Shown here: positions 1 to 8,470 of the stretch, one piece after another
Layout of the letters: each line of letters begins with the position of its first letter
How positions within the stretch are numbered: the first letter of the stretch is position 1
From: CAYNWH01 sp964400885
GTDB taxonomy: Bacteria > Patescibacteriota > Patescibacteriia > CAIXNZ01
Direction: 5' to 3'
NCBI GenBank assembly: GCA_964400885.1
Contig: CAYNWH010000007.1
Location: 1 to 60,252 of the forward strand
DNA length: 60,252 nt
Made by a program: the position numbers and the translations under genes
The notes under the pieces: model-generated
Database searches by the model: none
Told to the model about the DNA's origin: nothing
The model's input: only the letters and a program-made list of their open reading frames with translations

Positions 1-67
1 AAACAAAACCCCGACGTTTGCATAAAGAAACGATTTTTTCCATTAGATTATCATCTTTTTTTGCCAT
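1..67 (-). CDS. glyS: Glycyl-tRNA synthetase, N-terminal fragment (runs off the window)
   Basis: Only 22 codons are inside the window. They read MAKKDDNLMEKIVSLCKRRG and continue FV. The stretch MEKIVSLCKRRGFV is the characteristic start of the single-chain (alpha2-type) glycyl-tRNA synthetase, which charges tRNA-Gly in the cytoplasm. The ATG at 67 has no Shine-Dalgarno sequence, like most core genes here. The catalytic domain lies beyond the window, so the call rests on this short N-terminal signature alone. Confidence 0.75.
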   Translation of the reverse strand, partial: MAKKDDNLMEKIVSLCKRRGFV

Positions 68-164
68 AATATTATTTATTAATAAAAATTCCCTTCCCTA
101 ATTACTAATTACTAATCATATTATTCCATTCCCTAATCACTAATTACCAATTACTAATCACCAA

Positions 165-728
165 TTATATCGTCATTATCTCCTGTTCTTTTTCCTTAGC
201 CATTTCCTCTATTTTTTTATTGTAATCACTGACAAAATTATCCAAATCAGCCAAATAAGAATACTTATCATCTTCAGTTATTCCCTTATTTTTTTCCGCT
301 GCCAAGATTTCTTCCTTAAGCTGATCGCGCAGTTGGCGTAAACTTATTCTTGTTTTTTCAGATTTTTCACTGATAATCTTCAGGATTCCTTTTCTGTTTT
401 CTTCAGTCATGGGCGGAATTTTAGCAATTAATTTTTCACCAGTATTCACAACTGAAAGGCCTAAGTTAGAATAAGTCAAAGCCTTTTCTATATCTTTTAG
501 AACGCTTTTATCCCAGGGTTCAATACTAATACTTTTAGCTTCGGGCACACTAATAGAAGCCAATTGTTTTAAAGGCGTAGTGGCGCCATAAGCTTCTACC
601 TGAATATTTTCTACTAACATGGTCTGCGCCCGACCAGTCCTTAAAGCCATTAATTCTTCCTTAAAATGGCTTATAACCTTATCAAATTCAGCTTTGTTTT
701 TATCAATATAAATGTTGGAATTTGCCAT
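165..728 (-). CDS. frr: Ribosome recycling factor
   Basis: This 187-residue protein has the normal family length (about 185). After termination, RRF acts with EF-G to split the post-termination ribosome. The N-terminal helix carries the family pattern KEELMALRTGRAQ (about residues 23-35). The central beta domain has the YGATTPLKQLASISVPEA region, and the C-terminal helices include SLRQLRDQLKEEI. It lies between glyS and a propeller lipoprotein. The stop is followed directly by a 100-base tract of TAATTACTAAT-type repeats that fills the gap to glyS. There is no SD upstream of the ATG. The family assignment is secure. Confidence 0.95.
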   Translation of the reverse strand: MANSNIYIDKNKAEFDKVISHFKEELMALRTGRAQTMLVENIQVEAYGATTPLKQLASISVPEAKSISIEPWDKSVLKDIEKALTYSNLGLSVVNTGEKLIAKIPPMTEENRKGILKIISEKSEKTRISLRQLRDQLKEEILAAEKNKGITEDDKYSYLADLDNFVSDYNKKIEEMAKEKEQEIMTI

Positions 729-831
729 ATTTTATTTAAGTTAAAAGTTTAAAGTGTAAGGTTTATAAAGTTTAGCTAAGAGCTTAGAGCTGCGGGCTTA
801 GAGCTCTCAGCCCAAGGCTCCGAGCCCACAG

Positions 832-1944
832 CTATTTTTTAATTGCTGCCCCCAAATATATTATATTAGTTTCTTTAGGATCAATCAGCAAAAAGTTAAT
901 GACCCCGCCGGTCGGTGATTTTTGCGTTGACCAATTCTTGCCGCCATCAGTTGACTTATACAATGTAGTGTCAGTCCCGTAATAAATAATCTTATCATCT
1001 TTTGGATCAATTGCCAAAGAATAAATATTAGCGCCCCGTTCCGGCGTAATTAATTCAATGCTTTGCCATGTTGTTCCTCCGTCAGTTGTTTTTAATAAGC
1101 CATATTGGGAAGCTAAAACCAAAGTATTCTTTTTAGTCATATCTTGAATCAGATAGCGGTAAACTTTACCATCATAAAAATCATTTAACCCTTTGTTAAT
1201 ATCAGTTTCCGGTTTATCATTGCTCCAAGTTTTACCAGCGTCAGTAGTTTTAAACAAGCCGGCTGTTTCCGTAGCAATATAAATAATGCGCGTATCATCT
1301 TTATCAATTAAAATTTGTTTGATGGGATTATCAATTCTTTTAATTGTCTGCCAGGTATCACCAAAATTAGTGCTTTTTAAAACTTCACCTTTACTTGTTC
1401 CGGCATAAACAATATTGCCATTGTAATGTTCGGTTTCTACATCTGTAATTTGCAAGTCTGCTCGGGAATCAAAATAAACTTCCTGCCAGGTACGCATACA
1501 ATCTTTTGACCGATAAATAGACTGGCCAGCCACCATAAAAACATTACATTTATCAAAATAATTTATAGCAATATCATTAATAACGCTGCCATCAAAAAAA
1601 TCAACATATTGCCAGCTATCAGCTGCGTCATAAGAATAAAACATTCCCTGCTGGGTAGCCAAATACAAAGCGTTATTGTCAGACGGATCCATGATAATTC
1701 TATTAACACTCGTATCACTAATAGCCAAAGGTTTGCCTTCGGCATTTGATAAAGCATTTTTAGCTTGCCAATTAGCACTGGCATCCACTGTTTTATGAAT
1801 CCCTAATTCGCCGCCAGTAACCTGGGGGCTTGTCTTTATTTGCACACAACCAGCCAAAATAGGCAAAAGCAGGAGAGCGAGAACGATTAAATGAATTTTA
1901 TTTTTACCAATTGAACTAATTTTTTCCTTTATAAATTTTGACAT
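832..1944 (-). CDS. Secreted lipoprotein with Asp-box (Ycf48/BNR-like) beta-propeller
   Basis: The 370-residue protein begins with a positively charged N-terminus and a hydrophobic segment ending in the lipobox-like LAGC (Cys about 32), which predicts a surface lipoprotein. The rest is a repeat array with at least six Asp-box motifs of S/T-x-D-x-G-x-T/N-W form, for example TTDAGKTWSND, STNFGDTWQTI, TTDGGTTWQSI and STDGGKNWSTQ. This is typical of six- or seven-bladed propellers such as Ycf48 or sialidase-like BNR proteins. The substrate is unknown; no catalytic sialidase residues were recognised. Possible roles are assembly scaffold or glycan or protein binding. The 5' neighbour is holB, 14 bp away. 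Confidence 0.75.
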   Translation of the reverse strand: MSKFIKEKISSIGKNKIHLIVLALLLLPILAGCVQIKTSPQVTGGELGIHKTVDASANWQAKNALSNAEGKPLAISDTSVNRIIMDPSDNNALYLATQQGMFYSYDAADSWQYVDFFDGSVINDIAINYFDKCNVFMVAGQSIYRSKDCMRTWQEVYFDSRADLQITDVETEHYNGNIVYAGTSKGEVLKSTNFGDTWQTIKRIDNPIKQILIDKDDTRIIYIATETAGLFKTTDAGKTWSNDKPETDINKGLNDFYDGKVYRYLIQDMTKKNTLVLASQYGLLKTTDGGTTWQSIELITPERGANIYSLAIDPKDDKIIYYGTDTTLYKSTDGGKNWSTQKSPTGGVINFLLIDPKETNIIYLGAAIKK

Positions 1945-1956
1945 AAGTTTAAATTT

Positions 1957-1987
1957 TATCAGCCAGAGGCTGATGCGCCTTTGGCGG
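1957..1987. repeat. Palindromic GC-rich repeat read as the 3' end of holB
   Basis: Two adjacent small hairpins, TCAGCC-AGA-GGCTGA and CGCC-TTT-GGCG, overlap the last codons and stop of holB. They encode the simple tail KGASASG. They resemble the palindromic elements seen elsewhere in this window (15069, 21601). They could also act as part of a weak terminator, but no T tract follows. Confidence 0.6.
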
Positions 1988-3008
1988 AAAAATTTAAAAC
2001 TAAATTCTCCACCGCTAGACGCGGATTTATATTATAATTTAAAAATTGATTAATCTTTTTTATTTCAGACAGCAAACCGATTATTTCACTATTGGAATAT
2101 TTTTTTGCTAAGCGGCTAATTTTATCCTTGTAAGAAAAATTAGTCATTAAAGCAGATAAATTATTTTTTTCTAATAAAACGTCCCGCAAAATCAGCTGCC
2201 AAAAATCTAATTCCTCTTTCAGATAATCACTTATTTCTAAATTATTTTTAAAATCAAGCAATAAATCATTAATAATCCGGAAACGCGCGGTTAAATTATG
2301 CTGAAAAAGTTCTAAAAATTGATTGATTCTATCTGAATAATCCTTGAAAAGTTCTGGTTTTTTATAAAAATCAACAGCCAAACCAATTTGGCCATGAGCT
2401 AAAGCTGTAAATAAACGCCCCTGTTCGCGGCTTGCCTCCAAACTTATTAAATGATGGAAAATCTTTTCATCGCTAAGCGGTAAGAATTTAATTAATTGGC
2501 AGCGGGAGACAAGCGTAGCTAAAAGTAATTTAGGGTCAGTTGATATTAAAATTAGAATAGTTTTTCTTTTAGGTTCTTCTAAAATTTTCAAAAGAGCATT
2601 TTGGCTGCTTTCATTTAAATCATCAGCATTTTCTATTAAAGCAATTTTATAACTATTTAAAAAAGAGGCCATCTGCAAAAGTTTTTGCATTTCTCTGACT
2701 TGTTCAACACTGATATTCTTTTTATCTTCTTCTTTTTTTAAATAATAAACATCCGGATGAATCCCTTTGCTAATCTGGTTACAAAAAACACACTGGCCGC
2801 ATGGTATTTCCGCCAGGGGCAATTTATTTTTAAGATGATAATCGTGGCATAAAATAGCTGACATAAATTGCCGAGCCACAAAATTTTTGCCCAAATGGAC
2901 AGGACCGGCAAATAAATAAGCATGGGCTAATTTATCATTAACAATGTTTTTTTGCAAAAATTTAAGATTTTTTTCATGGCCGACTATCTGCCAATTAAAA
3001 TTTTTCAT
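1959..3008 (-). CDS. holB: DNA polymerase III clamp-loader subunit delta'
   Basis: This AAA+ clamp-loader protein (349 aa) helps load the sliding clamp at replication forks. The start MKNFNWQIVGHEKNLKFL resembles the DnaX/HolB N-terminus. A degenerate P-loop (GPVHLGKN, residues 35-42) lacks the usual S/T after Lys, as expected for delta'. Zinc-finger cysteines sit at 70, 73 and 76, followed by HPD. SNQALLKILEEP-type sensor and SRC motifs follow. The last residues SAKGASASG are encoded by a double-hairpin repeat at 1959-1987 rather than by conserved clamp-loader sequence, so the native C-terminus has probably been extended or replaced. Confidence 0.88.
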   Translation of the reverse strand: MKNFNWQIVGHEKNLKFLQKNIVNDKLAHAYLFAGPVHLGKNFVARQFMSAILCHDYHLKNKLPLAEIPCGQCVFCNQISKGIHPDVYYLKKEEDKKNISVEQVREMQKLLQMASFLNSYKIALIENADDLNESSQNALLKILEEPKRKTILILISTDPKLLLATLVSRCQLIKFLPLSDEKIFHHLISLEASREQGRLFTALAHGQIGLAVDFYKKPELFKDYSDRINQFLELFQHNLTARFRIINDLLLDFKNNLEISDYLKEELDFWQLILRDVLLEKNNLSALMTNFSYKDKISRLAKKYSNSEIIGLLSEIKKINQFLNYNINPRLAVENLVLNFSAKGASASG

Positions 3009-3130
3009 GGTTTAATTATAACGAAAAAAAAGAGCTAAGTAAAGCCCTTTCTCAAACAAAAAAACTTGGCTAAAACCAAACACACATAACCAATAACTAA
3101 TGACTAGTGACTAATGACCAATGACTAATT

Positions 3131-4138
3131 TTATTTTGATCCCAAAATTGACCGTTTATAAGACTCCAGATTTTCCAAGGCAATGCCTGTGCCTTTAGCC
3201 ACGCAAAATAAAGCATCATCAGCCACATAAGCTGGCACGCCAGTCGCTTTAGAAACAAGCTGGTCAACATTACGCAATAATGAAGAGCCACCGCTTAAAA
3301 TAATGCCTTTATCAATAATATCAGCTGCTAATTCCGGCGGCGTATTATGTAATACTTCTTTAACTGCTTCTATGATTCCTTCTAATGGTGTAGAAATTGC
3401 TTCGACCACATCATTAGTAGTCATAGTAATTGTTCTGGGCAAACCAGTCACCATATCGCGTCCTCTCACTTCCATGGTTAAAGGCTCTTCCATGGGCAAT
3501 GCAGAACCAATATTAATTTTTATATCTTCTGATGTTCTTTCACCAATAGCTAAATTGTGATGACGCCGCGTATATTCCAAAATTGCCTGATCTAAACGGT
3601 TACCGCCGATTCTCACTGAGCCGCTGGAAACAATACCTCCTAATGAGATAACTGCAATTTCAGCGGTCCCGCCGCCAATATCAATAATCATGTTGCCAGA
3701 AGGACTGCCAATCGGAATACTGGCGCCAATCGCGGCCACTATTGGTTCTTTAATAATATAAGCAGCTTTGGCCCCAGCCGCCATAGTGGCATCAATTACT
3801 GCTCTTCTTTCAGTAGAAGTTATGCCGGCCGGGACTGCCACCATGACTTCTGGCCGAAAAATCCGAAAACCGCCCAAAGCTTTATTAATAAAATATCTTA
3901 ACATAGCCTCGGTTGTTTTATAATCAGCGATCACTCCGTCTTTTAATGGCCGGGAAGCAATAATCGTATCAGGCGTTTTACCTAGCATTTCTTTGGCTTC
4001 AATGCCTACTGCCATTATTTTTTTATCAGTCGTAGAAATCGCCACCACTGAAGGCTCGTTAATTACCACCCCTTTTTTGGGCAAATAGACTAAAATATTT
4101 GTGGTGCCTAAATCAATGCCGATTTTTTTTCTAAACAT
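3131..4138 (-). CDS. mreB: Rod-shape-determining actin homologue MreB
   Basis: This 335-residue bacterial actin forms membrane-associated filaments that position peptidoglycan synthesis. The phosphate-1 loop is DLGTTN (residues 9-14). The phosphate-2 region is IDIGGGTAEIAVISLGG, and the adenosine motif is GIILSGGSSLLRN near the C-terminus. The N-terminal MFRKKIGIDLG matches the family closely. The presence of mreB and murI (24.3 kb) implies a peptidoglycan wall. No mreC/mreD follow; the next gene encodes a DUF4012 protein. The gap on the 3' side (3009-3130) is filled with CCAATGACTAAT-type repeats. Confidence 0.96.
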   Translation of the reverse strand: MFRKKIGIDLGTTNILVYLPKKGVVINEPSVVAISTTDKKIMAVGIEAKEMLGKTPDTIIASRPLKDGVIADYKTTEAMLRYFINKALGGFRIFRPEVMVAVPAGITSTERRAVIDATMAAGAKAAYIIKEPIVAAIGASIPIGSPSGNMIIDIGGGTAEIAVISLGGIVSSGSVRIGGNRLDQAILEYTRRHHNLAIGERTSEDIKINIGSALPMEEPLTMEVRGRDMVTGLPRTITMTTNDVVEAISTPLEGIIEAVKEVLHNTPPELAADIIDKGIILSGGSSLLRNVDQLVSKATGVPAYVADDALFCVAKGTGIALENLESYKRSILGSK

Positions 4139-4246
4139 ATTTGAAAAATTGGTAAATTAAGTTATTAGCAATTGGTTATTAAGTCATTGGTGAATTGTAT
4201 TTATAATATTCCTATCACTAATAACGAATCACCAATAGCCTCATTT

Positions 4247-6325
4247 TTATTTAAAGGTTACAGCAAACTCCTTATCACTATCCAAAGACGTTGAAAAATT
4301 ATAAGAAGTATTAAACCATTCGCTTTCTAGTTCTGCAGGGCCGGCTGATTTTATAGTTTTAGCAAATTTTAAATCCAATGTCAAATTAGGAATTACGCCT
4401 GGCTGTTTCTGAACTAAAAGGTTATAATTGCCGCTTTGGATCTGCTCCTTAATCCTTTGTGGCAGCTTATACTCAAAAGTTAAAACCCCGGTTTCATGAG
4501 GCTCTATGGAAATAAAAGCGCCAAAATAAGTCTTATTAAATTCTTCAGCCACTTCAACCTGGCCAGACTTGCCTTCAGGATCTCTGACTTTATCATTTTC
4601 CATTGCACCGCTGGAGCTTAATAATTCACTGCCTAAAGGTACATAAACTCTGGTATAGGATCTTAGCCTGGTTGATTTCCAGGTAAAATCCGCTTTGTTT
4701 TTATAAGTTAAAACAACTTTGGCAATAAGATCATCGCCCTGCCAGTTCAAAGAATAATCAGTAAAACGCTGCACATACTGGTCTGTTTTTAAACTGCCTA
4801 AATTACTATCAACTGCAAATAAATAATCATTGTCAGTATTTTTAACTTCCCCGCTCCAGCCGCGGCCAATTACTATTTGCTCTAATTCAGGATCTGTCAT
4901 ATAAATTAAAATTTGTTTTTGCTTTAAAGCATTAATCGCAATATCCAAAACCTCAGGCAATCTGCTGGTCGGCAAAGTGATGAGCTTAATCCTAATCTGA
5001 TCAGCCAGCTGTTTAATAATGCCTTTTCTTTCGGAAATCGGGATATTTTGTTCCTGATAAAGCTTGCCAACTATTAATTCCAGCTGATCCTGATAATTAT
5101 CTTCAGTAAATATCTGATTATCAACAACTAAAGGTCCGGTTAAATGCAATAATCCTTTTAAAATTTCCGGCGTCATGGCAATCACGCCATATAAATCCTG
5201 CTCATAAGGCAAAACATCCGGAATTTCTGTACCTTTTTCGCCGATAATTGGCTGGCCAGATTCTTTAAATCCTAAAATAACCTCGTTTTCCTTATCATAT
5301 ATATCCATGGCTTTCTTGGCAGTAGTCGGAAAATCAGGCGACCAGTTAATGTCGCGCAATGACCAGTCTGCTTGCTCTAAATATTTAGCGATTTGCCAGG
5401 GCGAAGCTTCTTTAACAACATGCTGGGTTGAACGGTCCAGATTATAAATATTATCAGTATCAAAACTTTCAATATCGCCGTCTTTTAATTTCAAAATGCC
5501 ATAAGTGCCGATAAACCCGCCAGTAGGACGCAATTCAGAATTATTTTGCAGTAAAAATAAATAGCTTCTGGGCTGATCAAAACCAACTACTTGCGGAATA
5601 ACTTTAAGCGTTGGCAAAGCATAATCAATCAGCTCTTTGACTTTGGGCAAATTTTCTTTTAGCGGCGCAATCCCGTCGCGCAATGGCTTAACTAATTTTT
5701 CTTCTGGAATAGCATCAATTGCCACTACTGCCTCGTCAATTTCTGATTGTACTTCTAAAAGCAAATCTTCTGACTCAACTATTTTATTTAAAATTTCTTT
5801 TTTCTGCGCTGTAGTAATTGTGGCATAAGTAATTGATTCATTTTGCAAAGGCGCCACAATATCATCAACCAATAAAACCACTTTTTCACCGCTGTCAGTT
5901 AATTTAATGCCAGCAATCAGAAGCTGATCAACCGCTTTAAATTGGCTGCCAACATAAGGTATCTGGCGCACAATAACAATTTTGTCCAAAAGACTTTTCG
6001 CCTGATTAAATTCTGAATTAGCCTGGCTGATTGAATCGGCAGCGCCTTTGAAATCGCGGTTAGTAACCTGATGAATAGCTGACTCCAAATTAGCTTTGGC
6101 CTCAAATGATAAATTATAAGCCTGCTTAAAATTTTCATAATAAACCAGGGCTAAAACAGCAGCAAGAATTAAAAAAGCAACCAAAAGCCCTAAAACAATT
6201 TTAAGCAATAAAAAAAACCTGTCTTTAAAGAGCGAACGCTTTGGTTTTTCTGTAATTTTAGAAAAATCAGGCGAAATATTCTGAGGCATCTCTGCCTTTT
6301 TGTCTTCAAATTGAGAAATAGGCAT
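4247..6325 (-). CDS. DUF4012 domain membrane-anchored envelope protein
   Basis: This 692-residue protein has a short cytoplasmic N-terminus, one transmembrane helix at about 39-63, a helical region at about 65-240 and then a large extracellular part. The motif NNSELRPTGGFIGTYG (about 258-273) is diagnostic for DUF4012, a family common in Patescibacteria and Actinobacteria and often found in cell-surface polysaccharide loci. Three glycosyltransferases follow upstream in the same orientation, so a role in assembling or attaching surface glycans is plausible but not shown. No enzymatic residues were recognised. Confidence 0.85.
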   Translation of the reverse strand: MPISQFEDKKAEMPQNISPDFSKITEKPKRSLFKDRFFLLLKIVLGLLVAFLILAAVLALVYYENFKQAYNLSFEAKANLESAIHQVTNRDFKGAADSISQANSEFNQAKSLLDKIVIVRQIPYVGSQFKAVDQLLIAGIKLTDSGEKVVLLVDDIVAPLQNESITYATITTAQKKEILNKIVESEDLLLEVQSEIDEAVVAIDAIPEEKLVKPLRDGIAPLKENLPKVKELIDYALPTLKVIPQVVGFDQPRSYLFLLQNNSELRPTGGFIGTYGILKLKDGDIESFDTDNIYNLDRSTQHVVKEASPWQIAKYLEQADWSLRDINWSPDFPTTAKKAMDIYDKENEVILGFKESGQPIIGEKGTEIPDVLPYEQDLYGVIAMTPEILKGLLHLTGPLVVDNQIFTEDNYQDQLELIVGKLYQEQNIPISERKGIIKQLADQIRIKLITLPTSRLPEVLDIAINALKQKQILIYMTDPELEQIVIGRGWSGEVKNTDNDYLFAVDSNLGSLKTDQYVQRFTDYSLNWQGDDLIAKVVLTYKNKADFTWKSTRLRSYTRVYVPLGSELLSSSGAMENDKVRDPEGKSGQVEVAEEFNKTYFGAFISIEPHETGVLTFEYKLPQRIKEQIQSGNYNLLVQKQPGVIPNLTLDLKFAKTIKSAGPAELESEWFNTSYNFSTSLDSDKEFAVTFK

Positions 6326-6361
6326 GGTAGAAATTTAAAATTCAAAATTTAAAATTTAAAA

Positions 6362-7171
6362 TTATTGTCCACGGCCAGTATTTTTAACGCTGAAATATTT
6401 GGTAAAATATTTTATCCAGGAAGCAATATGCCAGCGTGTCATTTTATTAAAATTCCAAAAATTCCAATTATCAGCCGCTGAAGCACGTTCGTAAAGATGC
6501 ACCATTTCAGCTTCAGCCAAATAATAAACTTTAAAATTATCCATCCAAAACCTGCGGCACCAATCCATATCTTCAACATAAAAGAAAAATCTTTCATCCA
6601 GTAACCCGACCTTATCCAAGGCTGATTTCCTGGCCAGCATGCAAGCTCCCATTACCCAATCAACTTCCTGATTTCGTTGATGATCAAAATCCAGCATTAA
6701 ATGGTCAGCTAATTGTTTTTTGGCAAATGGCAATTTGCCTAAAGGTGTGCGGCGATAAAATATTAATTTAGGTGTCTGAAAAGTGCGGCAGGAAATCTGA
6801 TAACTGCCATTGGGATTGATTAATTTCGGCCCGGCCAAACCCACCTCCTGATTGTTCTCCATAAAATTAAACATTTTTTCAATTGAACCATTCAAAACAG
6901 TAACATCAGGATTTAATAGCATAATATATTTGCCTTGCGCTTCTTTAATGCCAATATTATTGCCAGCCGCAAATCCTAAGTTTTTACCTGTTTGAATAAA
7001 TTTTATGTCAGGGAAATTTTCTTTCATCATGTTTTCAATATCATCACGAGAGCCATTATCAACCACAATAATCTCATAAGCCAAATTAGCAGTTGAAACC
7101 CTGACATTTCTGATGCACTGCTTAACCAGCCCCTTGGTTTTGTAATTCAAAATGATAATTGATAAATCCAT
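6362..7171 (-). CDS. Family 2 glycosyltransferase (rhamnosyltransferase-like)
   Basis: The 269-residue protein starts with the GT-A fold signature MDLSIIILNYKT. It continues with VDNGSRDD (nucleotide-binding turn), NLGFAAGNNIGI and the metal-binding-type LNPDVTV. It ends with the FFFYVEDMDWCRRFW acceptor-domain motif typical of WcaA/RfbF-like rhamnosyl or galactosyl transferases. There is no membrane helix, so it probably acts at the cytoplasmic face on a lipid-linked or nucleotide-linked sugar acceptor. It is the first of three consecutive GT2 genes. The sugar specificity cannot be read from the sequence. Confidence 0.88.
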   Translation of the reverse strand: MDLSIIILNYKTKGLVKQCIRNVRVSTANLAYEIIVVDNGSRDDIENMMKENFPDIKFIQTGKNLGFAAGNNIGIKEAQGKYIMLLNPDVTVLNGSIEKMFNFMENNQEVGLAGPKLINPNGSYQISCRTFQTPKLIFYRRTPLGKLPFAKKQLADHLMLDFDHQRNQEVDWVMGACMLARKSALDKVGLLDERFFFYVEDMDWCRRFWMDNFKVYYLAEAEMVHLYERASAADNWNFWNFNKMTRWHIASWIKYFTKYFSVKNTGRGQ

Positions 7172-7309
7172 AGATTTTTAAATTCCAATAAACAATACTC
7201 AAATTCCAAACAATAATTAATATCCAATAGCTAATGGCCGAATTATTTAGGAATTAGAAATTAGTTATTAGAAATTGTTTGATTATTGGTGCTTGATCAT
7301 TGGTCATTA

Positions 7310-8347
7310 TCACACAAACCATTTCCTCATCTGTTCATCTTTTACTAGCCGGTTTTTCATTATAAATCTGCGTTTAGCTTTCATTATTTTTAATTTGGCG
7401 AAAAACTCTTTCAGACTTGCCAGCGTTGACCATTCAAAAAATAAAATATAAATAAATTTCTTTAATTCATAAAAAGTTATATGAAAGAAATAACGCCAAA
7501 AATTCTTAGAACTTAAATTTTTAACCAGGACGAAAAGATGATTCTTATAAGAATGGTAATTGATGAATTTATGTTTGCTTTTTCTTTGGCTGATAATTCT
7601 TAATTCGGAATTTTTTTCATTAGATTTGGCTGTCCGATCATGATAAGCTTTGGCCTGCGGGCAGTAAAAACTTGACCAGGCACGATGACGCAAACGATAA
7701 GCCAAATCAACATCTTCTTTATAGCTGAAAAAATCATTATCAAAAAATTCATCATTATAACGCACATCTTCCAAGGCTTTACGCCGGTAAACTGCGCAAG
7801 TAGCGCTAGGGCCTAATATTTCTTGCTCTGTTTCAAAACCTCCCAGATCTTTCTCTCCGGCAGCAATATCTATGACCCTTTGATTCTTGAAAATTTTTAA
7901 GCCTAGTGAGTCAATTATATCAGATTTGTGGCTTTTTTTCAAGTCTTCTGTGTGCTCAAATTGCCAGCGTAAAATCTTACCAGAAACTGAACCTACATTT
8001 TTATTTTCTTCTAAAAAACCTGCTATTTCGGCTAAAAAATCCTTATCTAAAATAACATCCTGATTTAAAACTAAGACATAATCTGAATCTGACCATAAAA
8101 GCGCCTGGTTATGAGCACGGGCGAACCCGAGATTCTCTTTATTTTTTATCAGCCTTATTTGGGAGCCCAAAACCGGTAAAAACTGATTTTCCATAATTTT
8201 AACAGTCTGGTCAACAGAACCATTATCTATAACCAATAAAAAATAATCCTTAAAAGTTTGTTCAAGAATTGAATTTAAACATTCTTCAATATATTTCTGA
8301 CCATTCCAGGTCACTAAATGGATAGAAAATTTGGACATATTTTTCAA
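7310..8347 (-). CDS. Family 2 glycosyltransferase
   Basis: This is a 345-residue GT2 protein with FSIHLVTWNGQKYI at the start, then VIDNGSVDQTV, NLGFARAHNQAL, LNQDVIL (DxD equivalent) and FSYKEDVDLAYRLR. It is homologous in layout to the preceding gene, with a longer basic C-terminus (about 255-345) containing an amphipathic or hydrophobic stretch near FWRYFFHITFYELKKFIYILFFEW that may attach it to the membrane. It most likely takes part in the same surface-glycan pathway. Both flanking gaps (7172-7309, 8348-8470) consist largely of degenerate ATTGGTTATT/CCAATAACTAAT repeats. Confidence 0.87.
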   Translation of the reverse strand: MKNMSKFSIHLVTWNGQKYIEECLNSILEQTFKDYFLLVIDNGSVDQTVKIMENQFLPVLGSQIRLIKNKENLGFARAHNQALLWSDSDYVLVLNQDVILDKDFLAEIAGFLEENKNVGSVSGKILRWQFEHTEDLKKSHKSDIIDSLGLKIFKNQRVIDIAAGEKDLGGFETEQEILGPSATCAVYRRKALEDVRYNDEFFDNDFFSYKEDVDLAYRLRHRAWSSFYCPQAKAYHDRTAKSNEKNSELRIISQRKSKHKFINYHSYKNHLFVLVKNLSSKNFWRYFFHITFYELKKFIYILFFEWSTLASLKEFFAKLKIMKAKRRFIMKNRLVKDEQMRKWFV

Positions 8348-8470
8348 GCTATTGGTTATTGGTCATCAGTTATTGGTGATAGGAATTTAAATTGGCTATT
8401 GGTTAGTATAATTTTTTATTAAATAAATTTCCAATAACATAATAACTGATAACAAATTACTAATAACTAA

